From: an uncultured Ruminococcus sp.
Lineage (GTDB): Bacteria; Bacillota; Clostridia; Oscillospirales; Ruminococcaceae
Assembly (NCBI GenBank): GCA_937894495.1
Contig: CALCRR010000119.1
Coordinates: forward strand, 1 to 5,829
Direction: 5' to 3'
Length of the DNA stretch: 5,829 nucleotides
The notes beneath the pieces were generated by a model. The model was not told where the DNA came from. It made no database searches and saw nothing but the letters and a program-made list of their open reading frames with translations. Made by a program: the position numbers and the translations under genes. Position 1 is the stretch's first letter, and every line of letters starts with the position of its first letter. Positions 1 to 5,669 of this stretch are shown here, in pieces.

Positions 1-72
1 AAAGTATTTCAAGGGTTTCGTTTCTTGGTTGTTCAATTTTCAAGATGCTGTTTGCTGCTTTTGTCATGCAAC
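1..72 (-). other. Leader of a probable rRNA or other stable-RNA operon (partial, runs off left edge)
   Basis: Read on the minus strand, the bases after promoter P2 contain AGCAGC followed by CTTGAAAATTGAAC at about 46-33. Leaders and spacers of Firmicutes rRNA operons often carry a similar TTGAAAACTGAAC-type element next to the antitermination boxes. No rRNA or tRNA gene body is visible before the window ends, and no open reading frame with a ribosome binding site starts here on the minus strand. That an rRNA operon lies just to the left is an inference from the two strong tandem promoters plus this leader. A tRNA cluster is the main alternative. Confidence 0.55.
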
Positions 73-78
73 TTTGTT

Positions 79-107
79 ATTATATCACACTTTGCTTCGT
101 TTGTCAA
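79..107 (-). promoter_or_regulatory. Proximal sigma-A promoter P2, perfect consensus
   Basis: On the minus strand the -35 box TTGACA (107-102) and the -10 box TATAAT (84-79) both match the sigma-A consensus exactly, with an ideal 17-base spacer (101-85). Transcription should start near position 72 and run towards the left edge. Such a perfect promoter with A-tracts directly upstream is typical of rRNA or tRNA operons in low-GC Gram-positive bacteria. Confidence 0.88.
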
Positions 108-111
108 GTAC

Positions 112-136
112 TTTTTTCAACTTTTTCAAACTTTTT
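112..136 (-). promoter_or_regulatory. Phased A-tracts, UP-element-like, upstream of P2
   Basis: On the minus strand three A-tracts lie just upstream of the P2 -35 box: plus-strand T-runs at 112-117, 122-126 and 132-136. Their centres are about 10 bases apart, one helical turn. This is the position and spacing expected of an UP element bound by the RNA polymerase alpha C-terminal domain, or of intrinsically curved DNA. The tracts are seen directly; the function is inferred. Confidence 0.6.
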
Positions 137-174
137 GTGATATTCTTTTCGCTGCTCTCTTCGACAGCTTTTTA

Positions 175-203
175 ATTTTAGCACTTTTGGCTTCGATTGT
201 CAA
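175..203 (-). promoter_or_regulatory. Distal sigma-A promoter P1
   Basis: On the minus strand TTGACA (203-198) and TAAAAT (180-175) are separated by exactly 17 bases (197-181). The -35 is perfect and the -10 has one mismatch. It lies 96 bp upstream of P2 and points the same way, giving a tandem pair. A-rich DNA (T-runs on the plus strand at 208-213 and 217-220) lies upstream, as at P2. Confidence 0.8.
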
Positions 204-300
204 GGGGTTTTTTGAGTTTTGTAGACTTACCCAGTTTTACCTAACATTAATGCTGCACTGTTACTAAAAATCACAAAACCATTATATAACATTTATAATA

Positions 301-324
301 TAATAACAGTACATTTTGTTATTA
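301..324. repeat. Short inverted repeat in the divergent intergenic region
   Basis: TAATAACA (301-308) and TGTTATTA (317-324) are perfect 8-base inverted arms around an 8-base centre. They lie between the leftward promoter P1 and the rightward promoter at 380. An operator is possible. The surrounding DNA is so AT-rich that an 8-base palindrome by chance is also likely. The rest of 205-379 shows no gene, RNA element or further clear structure. Confidence 0.25.
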
Positions 325-379
325 ATTTTAATTTAATCGTCTACATAGGACAATTTTTAATAATTATTGTACTAAGTTA

Positions 380-408
380 TTGACAATTCTGCGTAAATAT
401 AGTAAAAT
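380..408 (+). promoter_or_regulatory. Sigma-A promoter of the dockerin-protein gene
   Basis: TTGACA (380-385) and TAAAAT (403-408) are separated by 17 bases. Transcription should start near 415, giving an untranslated leader of about 40 bases, too short for a riboswitch. No attenuator or operator is evident between this promoter and the gene. Confidence 0.8.
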
Positions 409-443
409 ATTAATATGTAGGTTATGACTACTTAAAAATTATC

Positions 444-449
444 AGGAGG
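444..449 (+). promoter_or_regulatory. Strong ribosome binding site fixing the start at 457
   Basis: AGGAGG lies 7 bases before the ATG at 457. This is optimal spacing, and it places the start immediately before a well-formed signal peptide. Confidence 0.9.
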
Positions 450-456
450 AGTGTAA

Positions 457-537
457 ATGAAAAACAAAAGGTTTATTGCTGGCATGACTGCTGCTGCGAT
501 GATGGCTTCCATGATATCACCGCTGAGCGTTTTTGCC
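457..537 (+). other. Sec signal peptide of the dockerin protein
   Basis: Residues 1-27 have the classic three parts: a basic start (MKNKR), a hydrophobic Ala/Met-rich core (about 6-20) and a polar end with SVFA before DDG. The most probable signal peptidase I cut is after Ala27, an A-x-A-like V-F-A site. No lipobox cysteine and no C-terminal LPxTG anchor are present, so the protein should be released and held at the surface only through its dockerin. Confidence 0.88.
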
Positions 538-3500
538 GATGACGGACTTACAGCCTCTCTTAACACTGCTGAGAGAGCTATAGACGCACCGTCACCCGAT
601 GAGGAGGAGTCACAGGGAGTTTCTGCTAACTTCTTCTTCCAGAACTTAGGCGGCAACTGGGATTGGTATTCTTCACCAAACGAAAATGACGGTGCCGTAT
701 TGAAAAATAACGGTGACACAGGCTCTGTTACATGGACCGATATTGCAAGCGATATTGCTGATATATCCTTCTATTCACCTGTTGAGAGCTGGGAGTCTTA
801 TCCCAACTTCGGCATTCAGTTTGTGGCTCTTGACCTTGACGACGTTGGTCAGTCGGGAACTATTGATGTTGAGATAAGCGATATCGTTATTACTTACGGA
901 AATAATAAAAAGCTGCAGCTTGATGATACTTCACTTACTCAGGAACTTTTCGTAGTTCAGGAGGACTGGGGACTGTCGGGCAGAGAGGTAACATATTCAT
1001 TTAAAGATGAAATAAAGGAGAAGCTGGGACTTGACGACGAGGGTTATCTTGCATTCCTGCCCACTATAACGGGAGTAAACGCAAATGTAAAGAGGAACGG
1101 TCTTGTGGAGGACGAGCCTGCTTTCGGCAGGACTGCAGGTCTTTATATAATGAACCAAGGCGGCGACTGGGAGTGGCTGACTCCTACAGATGACAGTGCA
1201 TCTATAACCGTTGAGGATTATGATTCTACAGTAATGATAAGCTGGAACAACGTCAGCGATGACCTGGCTGATTATGACCTTTATTATCCCGTCGATGAAT
1301 GGGAAAAGGTACCTGCGCTGGGTATCAGCTTAATTGATGAAAAATTCACAAAAGAAGGCATGGACGGTCATCTTAACGATCTTATCGAAAACGTAACGAT
1401 CGAATACGGCGACGATCAGGTGCTGGAGCTTGACAGCTTTACCATAGCAGGTGACTTCACCACTGTAATGGAGAACTGGGGTCTTGAGGGCAGAGGTATC
1501 AATTTTGATATGTCTCCGCTGGTGATAAACAAGCTGGGCCTCGGCACTCAGAGCTACATTGATTTTGTTTCGTCTATCAAGTCCATAAACGTTACGATAG
1601 CTTTCGGTCAGGGCACTGATGAGATGGTGGATACCGACCCTGTTTATGAGGTATCAAACACAGGTATAAGCTTCTTCTTCCAGAATAAAGGCGGCGGCTG
1701 GAATTGGTTCTCGCCCTCTAAGGAGGAGTCATATGCTGAGCTCGACAACGATGCTGAGTCTATCAGAGTGCAGTGGGTAGATGCTGCTGAGGATATCGCA
1801 AACTTTGAATTTTTCTACCCCGAGGAGGAGTGGGAGACCACGCCTGCTATCGGCATACAGTTCCTTGACCCTGCCATTGATGAAGTGGGCAAAAAGGGTG
1901 AGATAAGAAGTCTGGTAAAGAACCTTACCATTACCTACGGCGATAATGAGCAGGTAGTGCTTGATGATTTCAGAGTGGACGGCGAGCTTGAAGGCAGAAT
2001 GGAAGAATGGGGTCTGGACGGCAACGCCTTAAACTTCGACTTCTCAGACGCTGTGAAGAAAAAGCTGGGACTCAGCGAGAAGGAGTATTTTGATCTTCTT
2101 CCCACAATAACCGATATTACTGCCGATGTTACCCTTGAAAACTACATCGTTCCCGAAATAAGGGCAGGCTTTGCCACAGGCAGCTGGGCATTGCAGGACC
2201 GGGATACTAAGGCTGATGTATATGCAGGGCTGAATGTTATTGAATTTAATCCCCGCAGCTCAAATGATATTTATGAGGACAACGGCATATCATGCATGGT
2301 ATTTGATGTGCTTGACGTTTTGGATAAGGCTGAGGACCTGGAGATAGAGGTCAAGGCTATCATCGCAAACGGCGAATGGCTTGATTTTGACGCTGATAAA
2401 ATACTCACAGGCGATCTTGAGGAGAACAATAATTACCGTATTGATATATACAATAAATACGGCGGCACCACTGTGGATGAAAAATATGATGAAAGCGTTT
2501 CTCCCCTTGACCCGTCCGATCTCGAATTTTTTGACGGTGAGCAGATACTGGTTTACTACACCGCAAAGAGCAACAAGCTCACTAAAAACCCCGAGGATGT
2601 AACATTACCTACAAGACCTGCTTATATAAAGGATAACAATGCCCATTTCTATGCCTCTGAGGATTCCAGCTACTGGCTGTATATCCCTCTTGAGGAGCTT
2701 ATCGGAGACACCGACCCCGAGGATATCGAGTCGATAACCTTTACCTCTGATACGAATTTCAAGGTGAACAGAAATGCCGCATCTGACACCGATGATTATG
2801 AATTTGTTTCCTCTGATTACGTCAAGGAGTTCACTATCACTCCCGAGGACACCATACTTACGGAGGATCATTATGACCTTTCAATGTTCGTTGAGACCTC
2901 ACCTGATGCAGAGCATGATGTTTCATGGGAGATCACACTTAAACCCGAGGCTGAACGTAAGCCTGTCATTACCGAGGACAACGTTCACTTCTTCGGCAAC
3001 AGCAGCAATTATTCTGAGGCTGAGATAACTCTTGAACAGCTTATAGAAGAAGTTCCCTCAGATAAAGTTTCGTCCATCACCTTCAAGTCGGATAAGCCTT
3101 TCAGCATAAGCTATAAGAACGGCAGAGGAAAGACCGAGACTCATGAAGACATAACCAAGCTGGATCTGGCAAAGGGCTCTATAGACCTGTCTGACGAGGG
3201 CTTTGAGATGAAGATGATCACCAAGCTGGACGCCGACGCTGAGTCTGACGTATCGTGGACGGTAAAGCGCTCCCCCGATTTTGTGGACTACGGTGTAACT
3301 ATCTACGGCAATAATGAAAATTATACATCTGTTTCTATACCGAGAAGCAGCATTCTCGGCGACGCTTCTCCCGATGATATCGGCTTTGCAGAGCTGAGCT
3401 CAGAGAACGGTAATTTTAACGTAAGATACAGAAGCACCGAGGGCAATATCGAAACCTTTGAGGACATTGTAAGCACAATGCTCAGCCCTATGGCTATCGA

Positions 3501-4674
3501 CCTTTCCGAAAACGGCTACTATCTTGAGGTCTCAGCAAAGCTGGGCAAGAATGAGTCTGCATTTATCGAATGGGGCGTTACACCCCGTTCAAAGGTAGAA
3601 AACTGCACAGCTTATCTCTACGGCACAAGCAACGACTGGGCTGAGGTTTATGTGAGCCGTGAGGAGCTTATCGGCGATCTGGATCCCTCTGAGGTAGATA
3701 AGATCATATTCAGATCTGATAATGAGTTCACTATAAACCAGGAAGGCGATACCATTTCGGGTAATGACCTCACCCTTGAGCCTGACGATATAGACTTCAC
3801 CAGCGAGGGCTACAGCTTTACCATTGGTTCAAAGCTTTCAAAGAATGAGAGCTCTATAGTAGAATGGGTTGTTTACAGAAAGCCTGTTATCAAAAACAAC
3901 ACTATCCACTTCTACGGCAACAATGACGGTGTGACATCGGGTCAGATACCCCTCAATGAGCTTCTGGGCAAAAACTCCCCCGAGGATATCAAGTCTATAA
4001 CCTTCACCTCGAGTGATCCTTTCACTATTAGCTATGCGACCGATAACAAGGGCAAAACAAAAGAAGCCAAAAACGTTAAGTCCTACAAGATCTCCGCTGA
4101 GGATATCGAGCTTTCCGAAAATTCATATGCTCTCGGAATATCCGCCGAGCTTGATCCGGGCGAAGAGAGCGAAGTAAAGTGGACGATCGAGCTTAATGAA
4201 AAGCCTGTGGATAAAGAAGAATTTGACAATGATCTCAGCGTATTCGGCTCAACAGATCTGAAAACAAAGGTCGATGAAAAGCTTGACATCAAGATACTTA
4301 AAAACGGCGAGACCGTAGCTTCGGGCTTCGCAAACGGCGATATAAAGGCTTCGCTGGAGGCAGGCGACTACCAGCTTGTTCTGGGCGGCGGTCATTATGT
4401 TGAGAAAACAGTACCTTTCACAGTTTCAGACAAGGGCGCTGTAACTATCGACAGCTCAAAGCTCTTCGTTCTTAAAATCGGCGATATCACAGGCGACGGC
4501 AAAATAACCAGTGCTGATGCGCTGAAAGCTATTGCAGCTGCAAAGAAAACAACTCCCATCAAGGACGAGTATCTTGCAAAGGTAGCAGATATCAACGGCG
4601 ACGGCGATATAAAGACCAACGATGCACTTTCTCTTATCCGTGCAGCTAAGAAGGAGATAAATCTCTGGAAATAA
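457..4674 (+). CDS. Secreted multi-modular dockerin type I protein, no catalytic domain recognised
   Basis: This 1405-residue protein is exported and probably docks, through its C-terminal type I dockerin, onto a cohesin of a scaffoldin in a cellulosome-like complex. In order it shows a signal peptide (1-27), three Trp-rich modules A1-A3 (about 57-214, 227-384, 404-561) and a diverged module A4 (about 569-704). Five B modules follow (about 721-830, 835-940, 941-1044, 1045-1140, 1142-1248), then a small beta-rich domain (about 1257-1338) and the dockerin (about 1340-1403). The chain is strongly acidic, with few cysteines (for example C613 and C1050). I see no glycoside hydrolase, esterase or polysaccharide lyase signature. 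A binding, structural or adhesive role is therefore more likely than catalysis, but an unfamiliar enzyme fold in A4 cannot be excluded. The start is fixed by AGGAGG seven bases upstream. The gene is monocistronic, with its own promoter at 380-408 and a terminator at 4695-4726. Dockerin assignment is firm; the glycan-binding role is inferred from the aromatic-rich repeats. Confidence 0.9.
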   Translation: MKNKRFIAGMTAAAMMASMISPLSVFADDGLTASLNTAERAIDAPSPDEEESQGVSANFFFQNLGGNWDWYSSPNENDGAVLKNNGDTGSVTWTDIASDIADISFYSPVESWESYPNFGIQFVALDLDDVGQSGTIDVEISDIVITYGNNKKLQLDDTSLTQELFVVQEDWGLSGREVTYSFKDEIKEKLGLDDEGYLAFLPTITGVNANVKRNGLVEDEPAFGRTAGLYIMNQGGDWEWLTPTDDSASITVEDYDSTVMISWNNVSDDLADYDLYYPVDEWEKVPALGISLIDEKFTKEGMDGHLNDLIENVTIEYGDDQVLELDSFTIAGDFTTVMENWGLEGRGINFDMSPLVINKLGLGTQSYIDFVSSIKSINVTIAFGQGTDEMVDTDPVYEVSNTGISFFFQNKGGGWNWFSPSKEESYAELDNDAESIRVQWVDAAEDIANFEFFYPEEEWETTPAIGIQFLDPAIDEVGKKGEIRSLVKNLTITYGDNEQVVLDDFRVDGELEGRMEEWGLDGNALNFDFSDAVKKKLGLSEKEYFDLLPTITDITADVTLENYIVPEIRAGFATGSWALQDRDTKADVYAGLNVIEFNPRSSNDIYEDNGISCMVFDVLDVLDKAEDLEIEVKAIIANGEWLDFDADKILTGDLEENNNYRIDIYNKYGGTTVDEKYDESVSPLDPSDLEFFDGEQILVYYTAKSNKLTKNPEDVTLPTRPAYIKDNNAHFYASEDSSYWLYIPLEELIGDTDPEDIESITFTSDTNFKVNRNAASDTDDYEFVSSDYVKEFTITPEDTILTEDHYDLSMFVETSPDAEHDVSWEITLKPEAERKPVITEDNVHFFGNSSNYSEAEITLEQLIEEVPSDKVSSITFKSDKPFSISYKNGRGKTETHEDITKLDLAKGSIDLSDEGFEMKMITKLDADAESDVSWTVKRSPDFVDYGVTIYGNNENYTSVSIPRSSILGDASPDDIGFAELSSENGNFNVRYRSTEGNIETFEDIVSTMLSPMAIDLSENGYYLEVSAKLGKNESAFIEWGVTPRSKVENCTAYLYGTSNDWAEVYVSREELIGDLDPSEVDKIIFRSDNEFTINQEGDTISGNDLTLEPDDIDFTSEGYSFTIGSKLSKNESSIVEWVVYRKPVIKNNTIHFYGNNDGVTSGQIPLNELLGKNSPEDIKSITFTSSDPFTISYATDNKGKTKEAKNVKSYKISAEDIELSENSYALGISAELDPGEESEVKWTIELNEKPVDKEEFDNDLSVFGSTDLKTKVDEKLDIKILKNGETVASGFANGDIKASLEAGDYQLVLGGGHYVEKTVPFTVSDKGAVTIDSSKLFVLKIGDITGDGKITSADALKAIAAAKKTTPIKDEYLAKVADINGDGDIKTNDALSLIRAAKKEINLWK
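625..2139 (+). repeat. Three tandem Trp-rich modules A1-A3 of the dockerin protein
   Basis: The modules cover residues about 57-214, 227-384 and 404-561. Each opens with an aromatic strand then GG-x-W-x-W (FFFQNLGGNWDW, YIMNQGGDWEW, FFFQNKGGGWNW). Each continues with a W-x-D/N-x-x-x-D-(I/L)-A stretch, (F/Y)YP-x-x-x-W-E, P-x-x-GI, (I/V)-x-YGD/N, LD, (D/E/N)WGL-x-G and K-LGL, ending near I-x-(A/V)-x-V. Five tryptophans keep identical spacing in all three copies: W68/W238/W415, W70/W240/W417, W93/W263/W440, W112/W282/W459 and W171/W341/W518. The pattern suggests a beta-sandwich with exposed aromatic residues, as in carbohydrate-binding modules. I cannot match it to a named family. Confidence 0.85.
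2161..2568 (+). other. Diverged fourth module A4 of the dockerin protein
   Basis: Residues about 569-704 contain GSWALQD, then DNGISCMVFDVLD, IANGEWLDFDADKI, GDLEENNNYRIDIYNKYG and a closing strand with EQILVYYTA. The order GI-x-(F/V)-F, then a strand ending in a small turn, then LD/FD, then L-E-x-N followed by an aromatic strand resembles the second half of A1-A3. It keeps only some of the tryptophans. From memory, segments of the form 'FD..K...GDLE.N..RI.IYN.YG' recur in Ruminococcus dockerin proteins, but I cannot name a family. Homology with A1-A3 is an inference from the order of motifs. Confidence 0.5.
2617..4200 (+). repeat. Five tandem ~105-residue B modules of the dockerin protein
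   Basis: The copies are about residues 721-830, 835-940, 941-1044, 1045-1140 and 1142-1248. Each begins with a short strand and an aromatic turn (HFYASE, HFFGNS, TIYGNN, YLYGTS, HFYGNN). Next come I/V-x-(L/R)-x-x-L-(I/L)-G-x-x-x-P-(E/D)-D-I and a strand such as SITFTSD. Then follow F-x-(I/V)-x, a variable middle, (I/L)-x-L-(S/T)-E-x-x-Y/F, and a final (V/I)-x-W-x-(I/V) strand. The last strand carries one conserved tryptophan per copy: W824, W934, W1039, W1137 and W1242. Copies 2 and 5 are introduced by KPVI. The all-beta pattern suggests Ig-like or spacer modules. No known family is recognised. Confidence 0.85.
4225..4470 (+). other. Small beta-rich domain before the dockerin
   Basis: Residues about 1257-1338 read as alternating strands: DIKILKNGETVASG, then DIKASLEAGDYQLVLGGGHYV, then KTVPFTVSDKGAVTID. 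The 'L-x-A-G-x-Y-x-L-x-L-x-G-x-x-Y' core is like the carboxypeptidase-regulatory/PEGA type of small beta-sandwich that often sits directly before dockerins in Clostridia. It probably serves as a spacer or stabilising partner for the dockerin. The assignment rests on this core pattern only. Confidence 0.45.
4474..4665 (+). other. Type I dockerin domain
   Basis: Residues about 1340-1403 contain two F-hand calcium loops, each followed by a helix. Loop 1 is D1343-x-T1345-x-D1347-G-x-x-x-x-x-D1354; loop 2 is D1378-x-N1380-x-D1382-G-x-x-x-x-x-D1389. The helices DALKAIAAAKK and DALSLIRAAKK are near-duplicates, giving the internal two-fold symmetry that lets dockerins bind cohesins in two orientations. 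The first loop has Thr where Asn is commonest. The domain is complete and ends almost at the C-terminus, as usual. Confidence 0.95.
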
Positions 4675-4694
4675 AAGCATTTAAAGCTTTACTG

Positions 4695-4726
4695 TCGGGC
4701 GGTATTTTACTACCGCCCGATTTTTT
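4695..4726 (+). terminator. Intrinsic terminator after the dockerin-protein gene
   Basis: A perfect 10-base-pair GC-rich stem, TCGGGCGGTA (4695-4704) with TACCGCCCGA (4711-4720), encloses a 6-base loop and is followed by six T residues (4721-4726). It lies 20 bases after the TAA stop. There is no matching T-run on the minus strand, so it should act in one direction only and separate this gene from larE. Confidence 0.95.
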
Positions 4727-4778
4727 GCGCACAAACCATATTTTAGAATTTTTATTTTGATTTTATCAGCTTTTAACC

Positions 4779-4806
4779 TTGACAAATATCCTTATTAGTG
4801 TATAAT
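4779..4806 (+). promoter_or_regulatory. Sigma-A promoter of larE
   Basis: TTGACA (4779-4784) and TATAAT (4801-4806) are both perfect consensus boxes with a 16-base spacer, one base short of ideal. AT-rich DNA with T-runs lies upstream (about 4741-4775). The expected transcript start is near 4813, giving a leader of about 35 bases with no visible regulatory fold. The larE ribosome binding site is GGGAG (4837-4841), six bases before the ATG. Confidence 0.82.
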
Positions 4807-4847
4807 AATATTAAGCAGTTTTTTACAAAAAATATCGGGAGAATTTT

Positions 4848-5645
4848 ATGGATATACACGAAAAATACAAGGTGCTCACCGAGTATCTGAAAAGCCTTGG
4901 CAGCGTGGCTGTGGCTTTTTCAAGCGGTGTGGACTCTACCCTGCTGCTTTATGCCGCACAACAGGCGCTGGGCGATAAGGTCATAGCAGTAACGGCTAAG
5001 TCCTGCTCTTTCCCAAAAAGGGAGCTTGACGAGGCGGTGAGCTTTTGCAAGGAGAGGGGCATCAGGCATTTTGTTTTTACATCGGAGGAGCTGGAGATAG
5101 AGGGCTTTAAGCATAACCCCAAAAACCGCTGCTATCTCTGCAAAAGCGAGCTTTTCTCGCACATAAGAAAAATAGCCGATGAAAACGGCATGGCTGAGGT
5201 CGCTGAGGGCTCAAACACCGATGATAACGGCGACTACCGCCCGGGGCTTATAGCTGTGGCTGAGCAGGGTGTAAAAAGTCCCCTGCGGCAGGCTGAGCTC
5301 AGCAAAGCAGAGATAAGGGAGCTTTCAAAGGAGTTTGGCTTGCCCACCTGGAAAAAGCAGTCCTTCGCCTGCCTGTCATCACGTTTTCCCTACGGTGAGG
5401 AGATCAACGAGAAAAAGCTTTCAATGGTGGACAGGGCTGAACAGCTGCTCATCGACAAAGGCTTTACTCAGGTAAGGGTAAGGATACACGGCAATGTAGC
5501 CCGCATTGAGCTTTTGCCTGAGGAGTTTGAAAAGCTGCTTGCAATGCGTGATGAGATAGCAAAGCGCTTCAAGGAATTTGGCTTTGCTTATGCTAGCCTT
5601 GACCTGCAGGGCTACCGCACGGGCAGCATGAACGAGACTTTGTGA
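4848..5645 (+). CDS. larE: ATP-dependent sacrificial sulfur transferase LarE
   Basis: LarE works in the cytoplasm in synthesis of the nickel-pincer nucleotide cofactor of lactate racemase (LarA) and related enzymes. It adenylates pyridinium-3,5-biscarboxylic acid mononucleotide and converts the carboxylates to thiocarboxylates. The 265-residue protein has the family's usual length. It shows the PP-loop ATP motif FSSGVDS (24-30), NRCYLCK with Cys95 and Cys98 (93-99), EGSNTDD (120-126) and DYRPG (129-133). It also has SPL (144-146), TWKKQSFACLSSRFPYG with Cys175 (167-183), RVRIHG (210-215) and the closing GYRTGSMNETL. Cys175 matches the position of the sacrificial cysteine (Cys176) of the Lactiplantibacillus plantarum enzyme. 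The CxxC pair, absent there as I recall it, suggests the [4Fe-4S] type that uses its cluster to carry sulfur. No larA, larB or larC lies in the window. A small membrane-protein gene follows 24 bases later, probably co-transcribed. Confidence 0.93.
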   Translation: MDIHEKYKVLTEYLKSLGSVAVAFSSGVDSTLLLYAAQQALGDKVIAVTAKSCSFPKRELDEAVSFCKERGIRHFVFTSEELEIEGFKHNPKNRCYLCKSELFSHIRKIADENGMAEVAEGSNTDDNGDYRPGLIAVAEQGVKSPLRQAELSKAEIRELSKEFGLPTWKKQSFACLSSRFPYGEEINEKKLSMVDRAEQLLIDKGFTQVRVRIHGNVARIELLPEEFEKLLAMRDEIAKRFKEFGFAYASLDLQGYRTGSMNETL

Positions 5646-5653
5646 TCATTAAT

Positions 5654-5659
5654 AAGGAG
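5654..5659 (+). promoter_or_regulatory. Ribosome binding site of the gene after larE
   Basis: AAGGAG lies 10 bases before the ATG at 5670 and 8 bases after the larE stop. This supports 5670 as a real start. The overlapping reading frame from 5642 begins with GTG inside the end of larE and has no such site. Confidence 0.75.
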
Positions 5660-5669
5660 TGGGAGCATC

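Larger units (their letters stand above)
54..204 (-). repeat. Imperfect tandem duplication of a promoter segment
   Basis: Two copies of a segment of about 55 bases occur at 54-108 and 151-204. On the plus strand each begins with GCTGCT and ends with GCTTCG(T/A)TTGTCAAG (94-108 and 190-204). The offset is 96-97 bases. Each copy carries one minus-strand promoter (P2 and P1) plus the same AGCAGC element in the early transcribed region. The likeness extends beyond the promoter boxes themselves, so duplication is more plausible than chance convergence. Confidence 0.65.

Noticed and set aside
25..267. Plus-strand open frame of 80 codons rich in Phe and Leu
   Set aside because: It has no ribosome binding site and begins at TTG. 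It is the T-rich complement of the minus-strand promoter segment, whose A-tracts produce the Phe/Leu-rich translation.
350..370. Inverted repeat ACAAT (350-354) / ATTGT (366-370)
   Set aside because: The arms are only five bases long in very AT-rich DNA, so chance is the best explanation.
432..719. Minus-strand open frame overlapping the start of the dockerin gene
   Set aside because: It lies antisense to a well-supported gene and its translation shows no domain-like pattern. The same holds for the antisense frames at 2605-2871, 4083-4292, 4395-4619, 4456-4680 and 4920-5162.
2381..2602. Plus-strand out-of-frame open reading frames inside the dockerin gene (also 2774-3028)
   Set aside because: They lie wholly within the large gene in another frame, with no ribosome binding site or recognisable protein.
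625..4200. CRISPR array or recent gene-internal expansion
   Set aside because: The repeats are long, protein-level and much diverged in DNA; they are coding modules, not short identical DNA repeats with spacers.
457..4674. Possible glycoside hydrolase or protease in the large protein
   Set aside because: No catalytic signature of a family I know is visible. The whole chain is accounted for by repeats, a small beta domain and the dockerin.
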